From Rhizobium viscosum (GTDB lineage: Bacteria; Pseudomonadota; Alphaproteobacteria; Rhizobiales; Rhizobiaceae), in the NCBI RefSeq assembly GCF_014873945.1, contig NZ_JADBEC010000001.1, forward strand, positions 3,985,001 through 4,049,000: a stretch of DNA of 64,000 nt, in the 5' to 3' direction. Each line of letters starts with the position of its first letter. Within the stretch, counting starts at the first letter, position 1. Of this stretch, positions 9,188 through 17,785 are shown in pieces. The notes under the pieces are model-generated. The model was given only the letters and a program-made list of their open reading frames with translations, was not told the DNA's origin and made no database searches. Both the position numbers and the translations under genes were made by a program.

Positions 9188-9508
9188 TCAGGATGAAATC
9201 GCCCAAACAGCAATCAGGCTGACGAACACACTCAGCGGCGGAAGATGCTGATAGTCGCGGTGGCGCAGGACCGTCAGGATCGCGGCGGCGATGATGGTGG
9301 CTGCAAGCACTGCGCCCCATATGCGGGTGGCGGGAAGCGCGAGCAGGGCGGCGGCCGCTATCTCGAGGCCGCCGGTTACAATACCCCACCAGCGCGGATA
9401 GCCCCACTTGGCGAACTCGTTTCGTGCCCCCGCCGCGCCGATCGCATTGACGATTCCGGCACCCAGGAATGCGGCGGCCAGGAACCAGAGTGAGAGGCTA
9501 TGAACCAT
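9188..9508 (-). CDS. DoxX-like small membrane protein
   Basis: A 106-residue protein made of about four hydrophobic segments (residues ~5-25, ~44-60, ~64-82, ~90-105), with the DoxX-like WGYPRWWGIVTGGLEIAAA middle. These proteins are inner-membrane and poorly characterised, some linked to redox stress. It starts one base after the stop of the DUF4267 reading frame, so both are one transcript controlled from the TetR operators at 9921-9954. Confidence 0.8.
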   Translation of the reverse strand: MVHSLSLWFLAAAFLGAGIVNAIGAAGARNEFAKWGYPRWWGIVTGGLEIAAAALLALPATRIWGAVLAATIIAAAILTVLRHRDYQHLPPLSVFVSLIAVWAISS

Positions 9509-9509
9509 C

Positions 9510-9890
9510 TCAGTGCACTCCTGTCATCATGGGAATGGCAGCGAGCGCCATGACGGCTGCCGTCAGGCCGTGAATGCCGAAGGCGCTTTTCGTCGAGCCT
9601 TTGGCTGCGAGAATGACCAGCATGTCGCCGACAGGGATCATGGCTGCGATCAGCAGGAGGAGGCCGATCTCGCGCTCGGCGCCCCACATCAGGAAGGCAA
9701 GCAGGAGCAATCCCGCTGCGATGTCGCGAACGCCCTTGAGGCGAAGTCACGAGGCCGTGTTCGGGTCGTCTCCCGGCAGCGGCAGGCCGAAACTGCGCGT
9801 CATGGTCGTCGGGGTGGCAATATAGCCGGTGCCGATTGCGATAATGGCGAGCGCCACGAGCAGGGCGGTCCCATTGAGAAGCCAATCCAT
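9510..9890 (-). pseudogene. DUF4267 membrane protein interrupted by in-frame TGA
   Basis: Reading from the ATG at 9890 gives a 126-codon DUF4267-type membrane protein, but codon 48 (9749-9747) is TGA. The frame is intact on both sides: MDWLLNGTALLVALAI... up to PGDDPNTAS, then LRLKGVRDIAAGLLLLAFL. The family normally has Trp before LRLKGVRDI, so a single TGG to TGA change explains the stop. A 66-residue internal frame (ATG at 9710) remains, but lacks the first membrane segment. Read as a recent nonsense mutation; an assembly error is the alternative. It is followed immediately by the DoxX-like gene. Confidence 0.8.
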
Positions 9891-9920
9891 CACATCATCC
9901 TTCTAGCGATTTGAGGTAAT

Positions 9921-9954
9921 CTAGCGTTGCTAGTATTTAGTCTAGCGTTGCTAG
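9921..9954. promoter_or_regulatory. Tandem TetR operators (two identical palindromes)
   Basis: CTAGCGTTGCTAG occurs twice, at 9921-9933 and 9942-9954. Each is a palindrome (CTAGC-GTT-GCTAG), and the copies are spaced exactly 21 bp apart, two helical turns. A degenerate half site (CTAGCGAT) lies at 9903-9910. They sit between the divergent TetR gene and the DUF4267/DoxX pair, as expected for an autoregulated repressor that also controls its neighbour. Confidence 0.82.
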
Positions 9955-10012
9955 ATATTCAAGCCGTGATATGATCCTGACGGTCACATGGCTGTGGATG
10001 GAGTTTTTGACA

Positions 10013-10624
10013 ATGGGTATCGCAGAGCGAAAAAGCCGGGAGCGCGCCGATCGCGAAGAGCGGATTGTCGCGGCAGCCCGTGTCATCGCCGAGAAGGAAG
10101 GATGGGATGCGGTCACGATCCGCCGTCTCGCCAAGGAGATCGAATACAGCCAGCCGGTGCTCTATTCCCATTTCGAAAACAGGGATGCCATCGTGGCGGC
10201 AGTCGCAGTCGAGGGCTTCGTGGAGCTCGGGGCCGCGCTTCGGGCAGCAGCAGGCGAGGGGAATGGGGCGCGCGATACCCTCATGGATATCGCCATGGCC
10301 TATTGTGCCTTCGCGCAAAGCCGCCCTTCGCTCTACGAGGCCATGTTCATCCTGCCGACCCAATTGCGGTTTGCGCAGGCTGACACGAGACCGGAACTTC
10401 GGGCCGGTTTCGAGGCGCTGGCGGCTGCAGTGTCTCCCTTCTGCGCCGATACGGAGATCGTGACCGAGACTTTCTGGGCTGCCCTTCACGGGCTTGTCGA
10501 GCTCGAACGTTCCGGCCGTATCAGGCCCGGCATGCGTGACCAGCGCATCGCGCTCGTCGTTGGCGCGATCGTGGAGGCGGGGGGCAGCCCGCAGGGCCGT
10601 TGCTCGCATTATCCGGTCGCGTAA
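10013..10624 (+). CDS. TetR/AcrR-family repressor
   Basis: A 203-residue repressor. The N-terminal helix-turn-helix is clear (AARVIAEKEGWDAVTIRRLAK, then YSQPVLYSHFENRDAIVAAV), followed by a helical ligand-binding domain that ends FWAALHGLVELERSGRIRPG, the WHG-type C-terminus. The ATG at 10013 is preferred over an upstream in-frame ATG (9971) because the HTH then begins at the usual distance. It is divergent from the DUF4267/DoxX genes with two identical operators between them. Confidence 0.9.
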   Translation: MGIAERKSRERADREERIVAAARVIAEKEGWDAVTIRRLAKEIEYSQPVLYSHFENRDAIVAAVAVEGFVELGAALRAAAGEGNGARDTLMDIAMAYCAFAQSRPSLYEAMFILPTQLRFAQADTRPELRAGFEALAAAVSPFCADTEIVTETFWAALHGLVELERSGRIRPGMRDQRIALVVGAIVEAGGSPQGRCSHYPVA

Positions 10625-10649
10625 CCGCTCGTCCCTTGTGCGAGTCTCA

Positions 10650-10845
10650 GAAGCAAAAACCTCATCCTGCGGCCCCCTCATCCGACCCTTCGGGCCACCT
10701 GACCGGGGTCGAGCCGCTGGTCTCGACCCGTCCTTCGGACCCCCCAAGGGGAGAAGGAGAAATGCCGCGCCGTCCTTGCGCACTCTAAGGCGCCGTATGT
10801 CACGTCCCCTCTACCCAGCGGGGAGAGGGTTAGGGTGAGGGGGCT
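10650..10845. repeat. GC-rich palindromic intergenic repeat, degenerate
   Basis: The gene-free stretch 10625-10991 holds a GC-rich mosaic with inverted pieces. The segment around 10705-10760 (GGGGTCGAGCC, CTCGACCCGTCCTTCGGACC) is nearly the same as the expanded arm of the element at 12572-12823. The end at ~10803-10845 (CCCTCTACCCAGCGGGGAGAGGG) is its own hairpin. Probably a decayed member of the palindromic element family. Confidence 0.6.
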
Positions 10846-10991
10846 CCGGGGGGACGGACCGAATTGATCCCTGACGAATTAGACCGGACTGCCTGAAACG
10901 CTCAGTCCCCTAAATTTACGATGAAATACATGTCACAATCCTGTTCGAATTGACCGCTAGACGGGCGAAAAAAGCCAACGAGGACCAGCAG

Positions 10992-11900
10992 ATGGCAGAA
11001 GAGAAGTCCCTGGATTTGACGGGTGAAATCGTCGATTTCGATGCCGGACACGGAGAGGCCGCCACCGTCGAGATGGACGACTATTCCAAGAGCCTGGCGC
11101 AAGCCAAGGCAAAGTCCGTCAAGCTGGTGGATGCGATCACCGGTGCGACGTTGAAAAAGAAGGACGCCTTCCATTTCGACGACCTGCGCCCGGCGCTTGC
11201 CGATTTCGTGCGGCAGAAACACCCCGGCATCCGCTCGGACGACTATATCAGCCGCAAGACGGTCGACGACTATCGCGGCCAGTACATTGCCGAGCTGCTG
11301 CGCGACGAACGAGGCGAACTCTCCAACCTCGAGGACGAGGTCGTCGAGAGCCTGAAGACCCACGACACGCTCGCCGAAAACATCGAAGAGGATTACGAGG
11401 AACGCCGTTCGCTCGGCGATCGTGTCGCCGATGTCGTCGCGACCTTCGGCGGAAGCTGGACCTTCATCATCTCCTTCTGCCTGTTCCTCGCCGTCTGGAT
11501 GGGCATCAACCTGGCGCTTGGCGAAAAGAGCGCCTTCGACGTCTATCCCTTCATCCTGCTGAACCTCATCCTTTCGACCATCGCCGCCCTGCAGGCGCCG
11601 ATCATCATGATGAGCCAGCGCCGCCAGGAAGCGAAGGACAGGCTGCGGGCGCTCAACGACTACAAGGTCAATCTCAAGGCCGAACTGGAAATCCGCCACC
11701 TGCATGAAAAGGTCGATCACCTGTTGAACCGGCAGTGGGAACGGCTGACCGAGATCCAGCAGATCCAGATCGAAATGATGCTGGAACAGGCCAAGGCCGC
11801 CAATCGCGCGCTGAAGCTGAGCAAGGCGCAGAAATCCAAGACCAATGCGCTGAAGAACCTCTTCAGCACCAAGCCTGCGGCTGAAGAGGCTGAGGAATAG
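10992..11900 (+). CDS. DUF1003 membrane protein
   Basis: A protein of about 302 residues. The charged N-terminal half ends in DRVADVVATFGGSWTFIISF, the DUF1003 signature. Two membrane segments follow (~residues 158-178 and ~187-210) and then a long charged coiled-coil tail rich in Lys, Ala and Gln. The family is of unknown role, often described as a cyclic-nucleotide-binding-like inner-membrane protein. The ATG at 10992 is chosen; the frame extends to 10950 but the extra residues do not match the family, and GAGGA sits before 10992. Confidence 0.82.
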   Translation: MAEEKSLDLTGEIVDFDAGHGEAATVEMDDYSKSLAQAKAKSVKLVDAITGATLKKKDAFHFDDLRPALADFVRQKHPGIRSDDYISRKTVDDYRGQYIAELLRDERGELSNLEDEVVESLKTHDTLAENIEEDYEERRSLGDRVADVVATFGGSWTFIISFCLFLAVWMGINLALGEKSAFDVYPFILLNLILSTIAALQAPIIMMSQRRQEAKDRLRALNDYKVNLKAELEIRHLHEKVDHLLNRQWERLTEIQQIQIEMMLEQAKAANRALKLSKAQKSKTNALKNLFSTKPAAEEAEE

Positions 11901-12020
11901 AAGAAAGCCGCTCCATCCGGTTCCGGGTTGGGCGGAGCATCCGTCGGCACCGAGAACCGCTATGATCCGGCTCGCGGCAGACCTCTATCCGCCGCGAGCC
12001 GGGCCGCCGCCGAGGGAGGA

Positions 12021-12359
12021 TCAGCAGGCGTTCGCTGCGTCCGGCTGGATCGCATTGATCGAAGGTGTCGGGGCCGGGTTGCCGGTGCCGCTATTGGTCG
12101 TGCGCTGGCAGTCGTTCGGGTCGCCGCCGGAAGCGCCCGGATTGGTGGTGTTGCTGGACGGGTTGCCGGCGCCGCTGACCGAGCCGGTCGTGTTGCTGTC
12201 CGTCGCGCTGCCGTTCATGTTGCTGCCGGTGCCGTTGCTGTTGCCATCGGTGCTGCTGCCGGTGCCCGACGTGCCGCCTGATGTGTCTGATGTTTGCGCC
12301 ACGACGGGGACCGCCAGGGTGAGGGCAAGGGCGGAGGTTGCGAGGATTCTGAGAAACAT
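12021..12359 (-). CDS. Secreted Gly/Ser/Thr/Asn-rich protein
   Basis: A 112-residue protein: a signal peptide (FLRILATSALALTLAVPVVA, cleavage after AQT) followed by ~65 residues of low-complexity Gly, Ser, Thr, Asn and Asp, then a tail with two Cys (DPNDCQ and the last residue). It resembles short exported low-complexity proteins of rhizobia. No known fold; function unknown. The ATG at 12359 places the signal peptide at the N-terminus. Confidence 0.6.
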   Translation of the reverse strand: MFLRILATSALALTLAVPVVAQTSDTSGGTSGTGSSTDGNSNGTGSNMNGSATDSNTTGSVSGAGNPSSNTTNPGASGGDPNDCQRTTNSGTGNPAPTPSINAIQPDAANAC

Positions 12360-12571
12360 TGGTATCGCCTTTTCAGTTGGAGCTTCGTGACAAAGGCTCA
12401 ACCTGAAGACGTTGCCGATGTTCCTTCTTTCTTCGGTTTCTGCGGTGAGGGTGCGTTATCGTACCAAGGAACGTGATGAGGAGATGATCGGGCTTTTGGC
12501 GCGGGCGGTTTGATCGAGACGGAAGGTGGGGACGTGATGAGGAGCGTGACCGAACATTTGGGAGGGCGTGA

Positions 12572-12823
12572 GACCCCCCTCTGTCCTGCCGGGCTGCCGG
12601 GGTCGAGCCACGGGTCTCGACCCGTCCTTCGGACCCCCCACAAGGGGGGAGATCGGCAAGCGGCCAGACCTTCGCACATCACAGACGTTGCGGAGTTTGC
12701 AACGTTGATTGTTTGGGGAAGCCGGCGCGCCCAGCCAATCTCCCCCCTTGTGGGGGGTCCGAAGGACGGGTCGAGACCCGTGGCTCGACCCCGGCGGTCC
12801 GGCAGGGCAGAGGGGGGTGCCAC
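12572..12823. repeat. Palindromic intergenic element, expanded-arm copy
   Basis: A member of the element family also at 14701, 20184 and 21997. It has the same outer ends (CCCCCTCTGTCCTGCCGG... / ...GGCAGGGCAGAGGGGG) and core (CTTCGCACATCACAGACGTTG...), but both arms carry an extra ~40-bp segment (GGTCGAGCC, TCTCGACCCGTCC, TTCGGACC) in mirror image. The gene-free stretch 12360-12839 contains nothing else recognisable. Confidence 0.85.
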
Positions 12824-12839
12824 ACGGAACACCATCACC

Positions 12840-14453
12840 TTACCCTCGCAATTCCCCCTTCAAGTGATCGGCCAGCCTCAGTGCCAGCGCCACCGCCGGC
12901 AAGGTCGGGTTCGCCTGGCCGGAGACCGGGAAGACCGAGCTGCCGGCGACATAGAGATTTGAAAGGTCGTGGCAGCGGCAGTTGCCGTCCACGACGCTCG
13001 AGCGGGGCGAGGCGCCCATTCTGGTGAGGCCGATCTGGTGGTAGCCGTCGAGCGCCTGGCGGCGGACGGCGGTTTGCAGGCCGTCTTCGGGGTGGAGCCA
13101 TTCGAAGGTGCCGATCCGCCGTTTGCCGATCCAATCCGCCAGCGCATGGTGGCACCGGATCAGCGAGGCGAGATCCTCCTCGTCGAAGTCGAAACTGACG
13201 GCGAGCCGCTTCAGGCCGGTTTCATCGACCTCGGAGCTCAGCCGGACGCGGTTGGAAGCGACCGGCCGCTGTTCGCCGTGATAGGCGAGCCAATAGAGAT
13301 GCTCGCCGTTCTTCACGAAGAAATTCGGCTGGCGCTCGGATTTGAGCGCTGCCGTCGTCAGCTGCAGGGCGGCGTTGAAGCTCTGCACGGGGTTTGCGAC
13401 GAGATCGGACAGCGAGGCGGTGTCGGATACCCTCGACTTGAAGGACATGCGGCGCATCTTGCGCCTGCCTGTTATCGCCTTGAACAGGTTCAGCGTCGCA
13501 CGCGCACCCGCCGTCGCATAGACCTCTTCCAGCGGCGGGCTGCGCAGCCAGAAGACGCTGTTCAGGAGATCGCGCTCGTTCTGCAGGGCAATGCTCGGTA
13601 TCAGCCGCGAGCGGAACCAGGCGCCGCTGCCGTTGCGCCGGAAGAACATCTTTTCCATGAAGCTGCGATCGGTAAAGCGGATGCGGGCGAGCTCACCGGC
13701 CAGATGCCCCATGTAATAGCGCCCGAGCGGGCCATCGACGCCGCCGAAAAGCCGCGGCGCGATCTCCTGTGCGGCCAGCAGCAGCCGGGCATTTTCGCGC
13801 CCGCCGCAGGCCAGCACGAAGATCGTGGCGCCCAGCGAATGCAGCTTGCCGCGATGCCATACCATGAGCCGTTTCGTACGGGCGCCTTCGCGATCGAGAT
13901 CGAGGCCGATCACGGTTGCCTGGGTGACGAGGTGCAGGTTCGGCAGGCTTTCGATCAGCGCCCCATGCGCCTTGGCCATATCCGGCTCGCGGGCCCAGCT
14001 CTCGATCGAGGGCTCGAAATCGCCGTCCATGTGGGGCATTTCAACGCCCGGCATCTCGACGTTTGGCAACTCGGCGCCGAGAAAGGCGCGGGCATCGTCA
14101 TAATAGGCCCTGAAGGCGCTGTGTTCGATCGGCCAGCGGGCATCGCCGCGCGCCGGCCTGCCATCGAAATCGCTGTCGTCGAATTCCACGCACCGGCCGC
14201 CCCAGGCTTTCGAGGTGCCGCCGACCGCGCGCCGGATCGTGAGGCTTGCTTCGGCATGGTGGTCGGTGCTGATGGAGGCCGCAGCCGCCAGCCGGTTCGT
14301 CTTCTCGGAAATGGTCTTGCCGCCGGATTCGAGCAGCGCGACGGACAGCCCGGACCGGGCAAGCGTAATGCCCAGCGCCAGGCCGACAGGCCCGGAACCG
14401 ACGACGCACACATCGACCCGTCCCGCAAGCAGGTTTTGAAGCGACGAAATCAT
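12840..14453 (-). CDS. FAD-dependent oxidoreductase, GMC type
   Basis: A 537-residue flavoprotein. Residues 13-34 form the Rossmann FAD-binding motif (VCVVGSGPVGLALG, GxGxxG at 19-24). The GTSKAWGGRC segment and the C-terminal NLYVAGSSVFPVSGQANPT are the GMC signatures around the flavin and active site. It oxidises an alcohol or sugar substrate that cannot be named. No signal peptide. The ATG at 14453 follows GGTGGTGAA; the longer open frame upstream runs into an intergenic repeat. Both ends abut palindromic elements. Confidence 0.85.
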   Translation of the reverse strand: MISSLQNLLAGRVDVCVVGSGPVGLALGITLARSGLSVALLESGGKTISEKTNRLAAAASISTDHHAEASLTIRRAVGGTSKAWGGRCVEFDDSDFDGRPARGDARWPIEHSAFRAYYDDARAFLGAELPNVEMPGVEMPHMDGDFEPSIESWAREPDMAKAHGALIESLPNLHLVTQATVIGLDLDREGARTKRLMVWHRGKLHSLGATIFVLACGGRENARLLLAAQEIAPRLFGGVDGPLGRYYMGHLAGELARIRFTDRSFMEKMFFRRNGSGAWFRSRLIPSIALQNERDLLNSVFWLRSPPLEEVYATAGARATLNLFKAITGRRKMRRMSFKSRVSDTASLSDLVANPVQSFNAALQLTTAALKSERQPNFFVKNGEHLYWLAYHGEQRPVASNRVRLSSEVDETGLKRLAVSFDFDEEDLASLIRCHHALADWIGKRRIGTFEWLHPEDGLQTAVRRQALDGYHQIGLTRMGASPRSSVVDGNCRCHDLSNLYVAGSSVFPVSGQANPTLPAVALALRLADHLKGELRG

Positions 14454-14675
14454 TTCACCACCCCGGCTTATGATGGCGGGATCATAGCGGTATTTTGCTG
14501 CGTGGTGTAATGCAATTTTGCAGAATTCAGCCTTTGGTTGTTGCGAGGTGCTGCCTGGAGGCTCGCGGCATTGACAATGCGGCTTGCAGCTTCGTCCTTT
14601 GGAGCGGACTTGGGTTCGGTCACGCTGCTGTTTGGCGTTTCGACGGGGAGGCGGGAATGTGAGGCGGGAGGCGTG

Positions 14676-14902
14676 CGGCGACTGACGGCGTGCCATGGGG
14701 GGCACCCCCCTCTGCCCTGCCGGGCATCTCCCCCACAAGGGGGGAGATCGGCCCGCGGCGCGATCTTCGCATATCGCTGATGTCGTGCAGCTTGCAACGC
14801 TGGTTGCTTGGGGAAGCCGGCGCGCCCAGCCAATCTCCCCACCTGTGGGGGAGATGCCCGGCAGGGCAGAGGGGGGTGCCTTACGGCACGCCGTCAGTCG
14901 CC
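14676..14902. repeat. Palindromic intergenic element, 180 bp with longer flanking arms
   Basis: Core element 14701-14880 is 180 bp: GGCACCCCCCTCTGCCCTGC at the left end, its inverse at the right, a second inverted block (ATCTCCCCCACAAGG) inside, and a ~85-bp core. A 17-bp perfect inverted repeat flanks it outside (14676-14692 and 14885-14901). The gene-free stretch 14454-15059 holds no other feature that I can see. Confidence 0.88.
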
Positions 14903-15059
14903 TTGCAACCCAAGTCCACGAGGCTTTGGGTCGCATGGGACCGCACTGGCGCAGAAGTGATGACCTGTTGCCCCCGATCCCCTGTTTTGCAAGCGACTTG
15001 GCCAGCGGCAGATGCTAAAACTTTTCCAGAGCCTCAAGGCGGCAAAGGACCAGGGAACC

Positions 15060-15608
15060 ATGACCAGCGCACTCCTCATCATCGATATGCAGATGGTCAT
15101 GCAGGAGCGACTCGATGCCGGGCGCGAGCGCGTGAACGGCGAAGCGGGAGAAAAGATCGCAGAGCTCGCCGCCGCCTTCCGCGCCGCCCGCAGGCCGGTC
15201 ATCCATATCCGCCATCGCGAGGCCGACGTGAGCTCGGCGCTCCATGAAAATGCGCCGGGGTACCAGCCGATGCCCTGCGCGAAGGCGCGGGAGAACGAAC
15301 CCGTCTTCATCAAGTCCACGTCGTCGGCCTTTGCCTCCACCGAGCTCGAAGGCTATCTGCACGAGGTCGGCATCACCGATCTGGTGGTGGTGGGCGCGGT
15401 CGCCGGCTTCTGCGTCAATACGACCGTGCGCGCCGGTTCCGATCTCGGCTTCAGGATGAGCGTCGTCAGCGACGCCGTGCTCGGCTTCGACCTGCCGGAT
15501 GCCGATCTCTCGGCCCGCCAGATCTTCGACGTGACGATGGCGCATCTCAAATCCGATTTCGCCGAGATCGTCGAGACGCGGCAGCTGATGGCCATGCAGC
15601 CGGCCTGA
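15060..15608 (+). CDS. Isochorismatase-family cysteine hydrolase
   Basis: A 182-residue hydrolase with the family triad visible: D9 (LLIIDMQ), K85 (VFIKSTSSAF) and C118 (VVGAVAGFCVNTTVRAG), plus the cis-peptide before the Cys. It would hydrolyse an amide or ester such as a carbamoyl or nicotinamide-type substrate; the exact one is unknown. The ATG at 15060 is preferred over 15012 because DMQ then falls at the normal position. Converges with the gene at 15614. Confidence 0.88.
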   Translation: MTSALLIIDMQMVMQERLDAGRERVNGEAGEKIAELAAAFRAARRPVIHIRHREADVSSALHENAPGYQPMPCAKARENEPVFIKSTSSAFASTELEGYLHEVGITDLVVVGAVAGFCVNTTVRAGSDLGFRMSVVSDAVLGFDLPDADLSARQIFDVTMAHLKSDFAEIVETRQLMAMQPA

Positions 15609-15613
15609 CGGGC

Positions 15614-16417
15614 CTAATCCTGCTTTTCGCCTACCAGAGCGAAGATCGGCCCATAGCCGCCGTGCCAGGACGTGTCGTTGCGCCCGAGTGCGGGATTGTA
15701 GAGCCCGGTGCCGTTTCCGCCGTCGAGGAAGAGCGCGTTGTCGCATTTCAGCTCGTCGCGGAAGAGGCTCGCGAAATCGTGGAAATTCACGTCGCCTTCG
15801 CTGATGACGAAGCGGAGCGTGCCGTCGGCTGCAAGGCCGACGCCGTTGCGCCGCGTGCGGTCGGTCGAGCCCGGTATGAAGATCGGGTTGATCTTGCCTG
15901 ACATGACCAGCATCGGGCCGGATTGCGTGGCGAGCCGTGTCTTCGGCTTCTGCTTCAGGAAATCGGCGGTTGGGATGATATGGGCGCCGGCCTCATCGAG
16001 ATAGAAGATGCCGTTCGGCTGCTTGAAGAAGTTCGGCACCGGGCCGGAAACCTTCGGCGGCGCCTCCACGTTGACCGGGATCAGCGCCTTGCCATCCTGG
16101 ACATAAAGCCCCATCGGCGTGAAATTCTCGCGGTACATGCCGGCATTCATGGCAAAGAGAAGCCGATGTCCTTCACCGGTGACAGCATCGGCGACGCCTG
16201 AAAACCTGCGATAGGGCTTGCCATCGGCATCCTCCCAGAAGAGGCGCAGATCCGCCTTTGCGGGATCGACGCCGCAGACGATATAGGCGCCGCCCTCGAA
16301 ATTTTGGCGCGCGCAAGGGTCTGCCGGCGCCGGCGTGCCGTCTGCGTCCGGCGCATCGGCTCTCGCGGCAATCGCGCCGGCAAGGAGCAGGGCAAAGGCG
16401 AATAGGGTGCGAAGCAT
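15614..16417 (-). CDS. Exported phosphodiester glycosidase (NAGPA) domain protein
   Basis: A 267-residue protein with a signal peptide (LFAFALLLAGAIAARA) and a NAGPA/DUF2233-type domain: LLFAMNAGMY, QPNGIFYLDE, TQSGPMLVMSG, RRNGVGL and CDNALFLDGGNGTGLY are the ordered family motifs. Family members cleave or bind phosphodiester-linked sugars in the periplasm or cell wall. AGGAGA precedes the ATG at 16417. The five-base gap to the convergent isochorismatase gene leaves no room for a terminator. Confidence 0.85.
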   Translation of the reverse strand: MLRTLFAFALLLAGAIAARADAPDADGTPAPADPCARQNFEGGAYIVCGVDPAKADLRLFWEDADGKPYRRFSGVADAVTGEGHRLLFAMNAGMYRENFTPMGLYVQDGKALIPVNVEAPPKVSGPVPNFFKQPNGIFYLDEAGAHIIPTADFLKQKPKTRLATQSGPMLVMSGKINPIFIPGSTDRTRRNGVGLAADGTLRFVISEGDVNFHDFASLFRDELKCDNALFLDGGNGTGLYNPALGRNDTSWHGGYGPIFALVGEKQD

Positions 16418-16514
16418 GGCATCTCCTGAGTCGTGGCCGATCACTCGTAGCTGATGACCGGGAAAGAAGGCGAGAGCGGGGAGCAAATTAACGTCTGCCT
16501 GCGAAGCTTGCCGC

Positions 16515-16871
16515 ATGTACACGCTGACCGACCTGCTGCCCTGGATATTGGCCCTGCCGCCCGCCCTTTGGGAGACCGGACGGGTCTGGAAGGCCTATGG
16601 GGCAGCGCTCGGCGCAGTTGCCGGTGTCATCGTCTTCGGCGGTATCTTCCTCTGGCTCGAGGCGCTGGCATTGATCATCTCCGACCTCGATATGCGGTTG
16701 GGTCCCATAGTGGCGCTGCAGGCGTTCTGCCTGCTGATCGCGCCGCCGGCGGTCACCTGGTGGGTCGGGCGGAAGTCGAGCCTCGCCGCCGGCATTTTCG
16801 CAGGCCTCACCGCGGGCTTTTGCCTGCTCTTCGCTACGAGCGTCATCTGGCTTGCCGTGGAGGGCGCCTGA
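16515..16871 (+). CDS. Small integral membrane protein
   Basis: A 118-residue hydrophobic protein with about four predicted membrane segments (residues ~5-18, ~28-55, ~64-83 and ~88-112) and no recognisable domain. It is divergent from the NAGPA gene. No family identified. Confidence 0.55.
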   Translation: MYTLTDLLPWILALPPALWETGRVWKAYGAALGAVAGVIVFGGIFLWLEALALIISDLDMRLGPIVALQAFCLLIAPPAVTWWVGRKSSLAAGIFAGLTAGFCLLFATSVIWLAVEGA

Positions 16872-17063
16872 TCAGCGGTGCGGAAGAAGGCTGGCGACTG
16901 CAGCTTACCCTAGGGAAAGCGGTAGGAGGACTCGACCCAAGCGAGCCTCACGTAACGGAATACACCGTTGAAACTTCTCGGTTTTCTCAAAAATCATCAT
17001 CAGCCGGCCAAACATCACCCGATTGGGGGTGGCGGTTATCAGGCTAACGGCTAAGGTGGAACT

Positions 17064-17134
17064 CGGCCCTGTGTGGAGCTGGGCCGACTTGACGCAACTT
17101 TGGAGGCCGTCTCTCCCGACGAGCCTCTTTTTTT
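17064..17134 (+). terminator. Hairpin plus strong Rho-independent terminator, possible sRNA end
   Basis: At 17103-17127, GAGGC-CGTC-TCTCCC-GACG-A-GCCTC forms a nine-pair stem with one bulge and is followed by seven T. A second hairpin (TCGGCCC / GGGCCGA, 17064-17090) precedes it. The 299-bp gap 16872-17170 thus ends in a classic terminator. It may end the transcript of 16515, or a separate structured small RNA starting inside the gap. Confidence 0.75.
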
Positions 17135-17170
17135 ATGCGCCATGTCCGGCCGTCGTGTGAGCGCACAAAA

Positions 17171-17545
17171 CTACTTGGCGTGAACGCCCAGCAGTTCGAA
17201 CTCGTCGATCAGGCCGACCACTTTCTCGCCGTCGAATGTCTCGGCGCCGATGATGCTTTTCCCGTCATATTTCTCGGCCTGCAGGATGATGACGTATTTG
17301 TCTTCCTGGCGGAAATAGCCGTATTGCGGGATTTCGATGTCGAGCGGCTTTCCGTAGCTCTGGTCGTCCTGGCCGGTGGCGAAGATCGCCGTTCCGTTGT
17401 CGACATCTTCGGGTGCAGCACTCCGGCCGGTCAGGAAGCCCGAGCTCGGCAGGGCTGGCCACTTGGCGGCGCCGCTGAAAAGCAGGGCGGCGCTGAGCGC
17501 TACGGCAAGCGCCCTTGTTGTCTTGAACTCAGTTGCCTTTGCCAT
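17171..17545 (-). CDS. Exported hypothetical protein
   Basis: A 124-residue protein with a hydrophobic N-terminal signal (ALAVALSAALLFSGAA) and a mature part rich in acidic and aromatic residues (GYFRQEDKYVIILQAEKYDG), without a known domain. It likely acts in the periplasm. The start at 17545 places the signal correctly; upstream codons in the same frame do not look coding. Confidence 0.6.
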   Translation of the reverse strand: MAKATEFKTTRALAVALSAALLFSGAAKWPALPSSGFLTGRSAAPEDVDNGTAIFATGQDDQSYGKPLDIEIPQYGYFRQEDKYVIILQAEKYDGKSIIGAETFDGEKVVGLIDEFELLGVHAK

Positions 17546-17785
17546 AGTCCACTCCTGCCGTGCGAGGAAGGGCGAGGGGTGCTTCATCCTATGAATTCGC
17601 CCTGCAGCCGGAAGTTCCCAAAAACCGCCAACCGGCGGCAAGGGCAAGACAGGAGAACGGCACTGCACAATTTTATTCGCGATGGCGCATATAGGATAAA
17701 GGACATCCGGTAGCCGGATACCGGTGGAGGGCGGAGCGCTTCAAACCGGACGCAAACTGCTGCACTCTCTTGCTGGAATTGCGCG

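Noticed and set aside
12969..14510. 513-residue open frame antisense to the FAD oxidoreductase
   Set aside because: No family motifs or ribosome binding site; shadow of 12840-14453.
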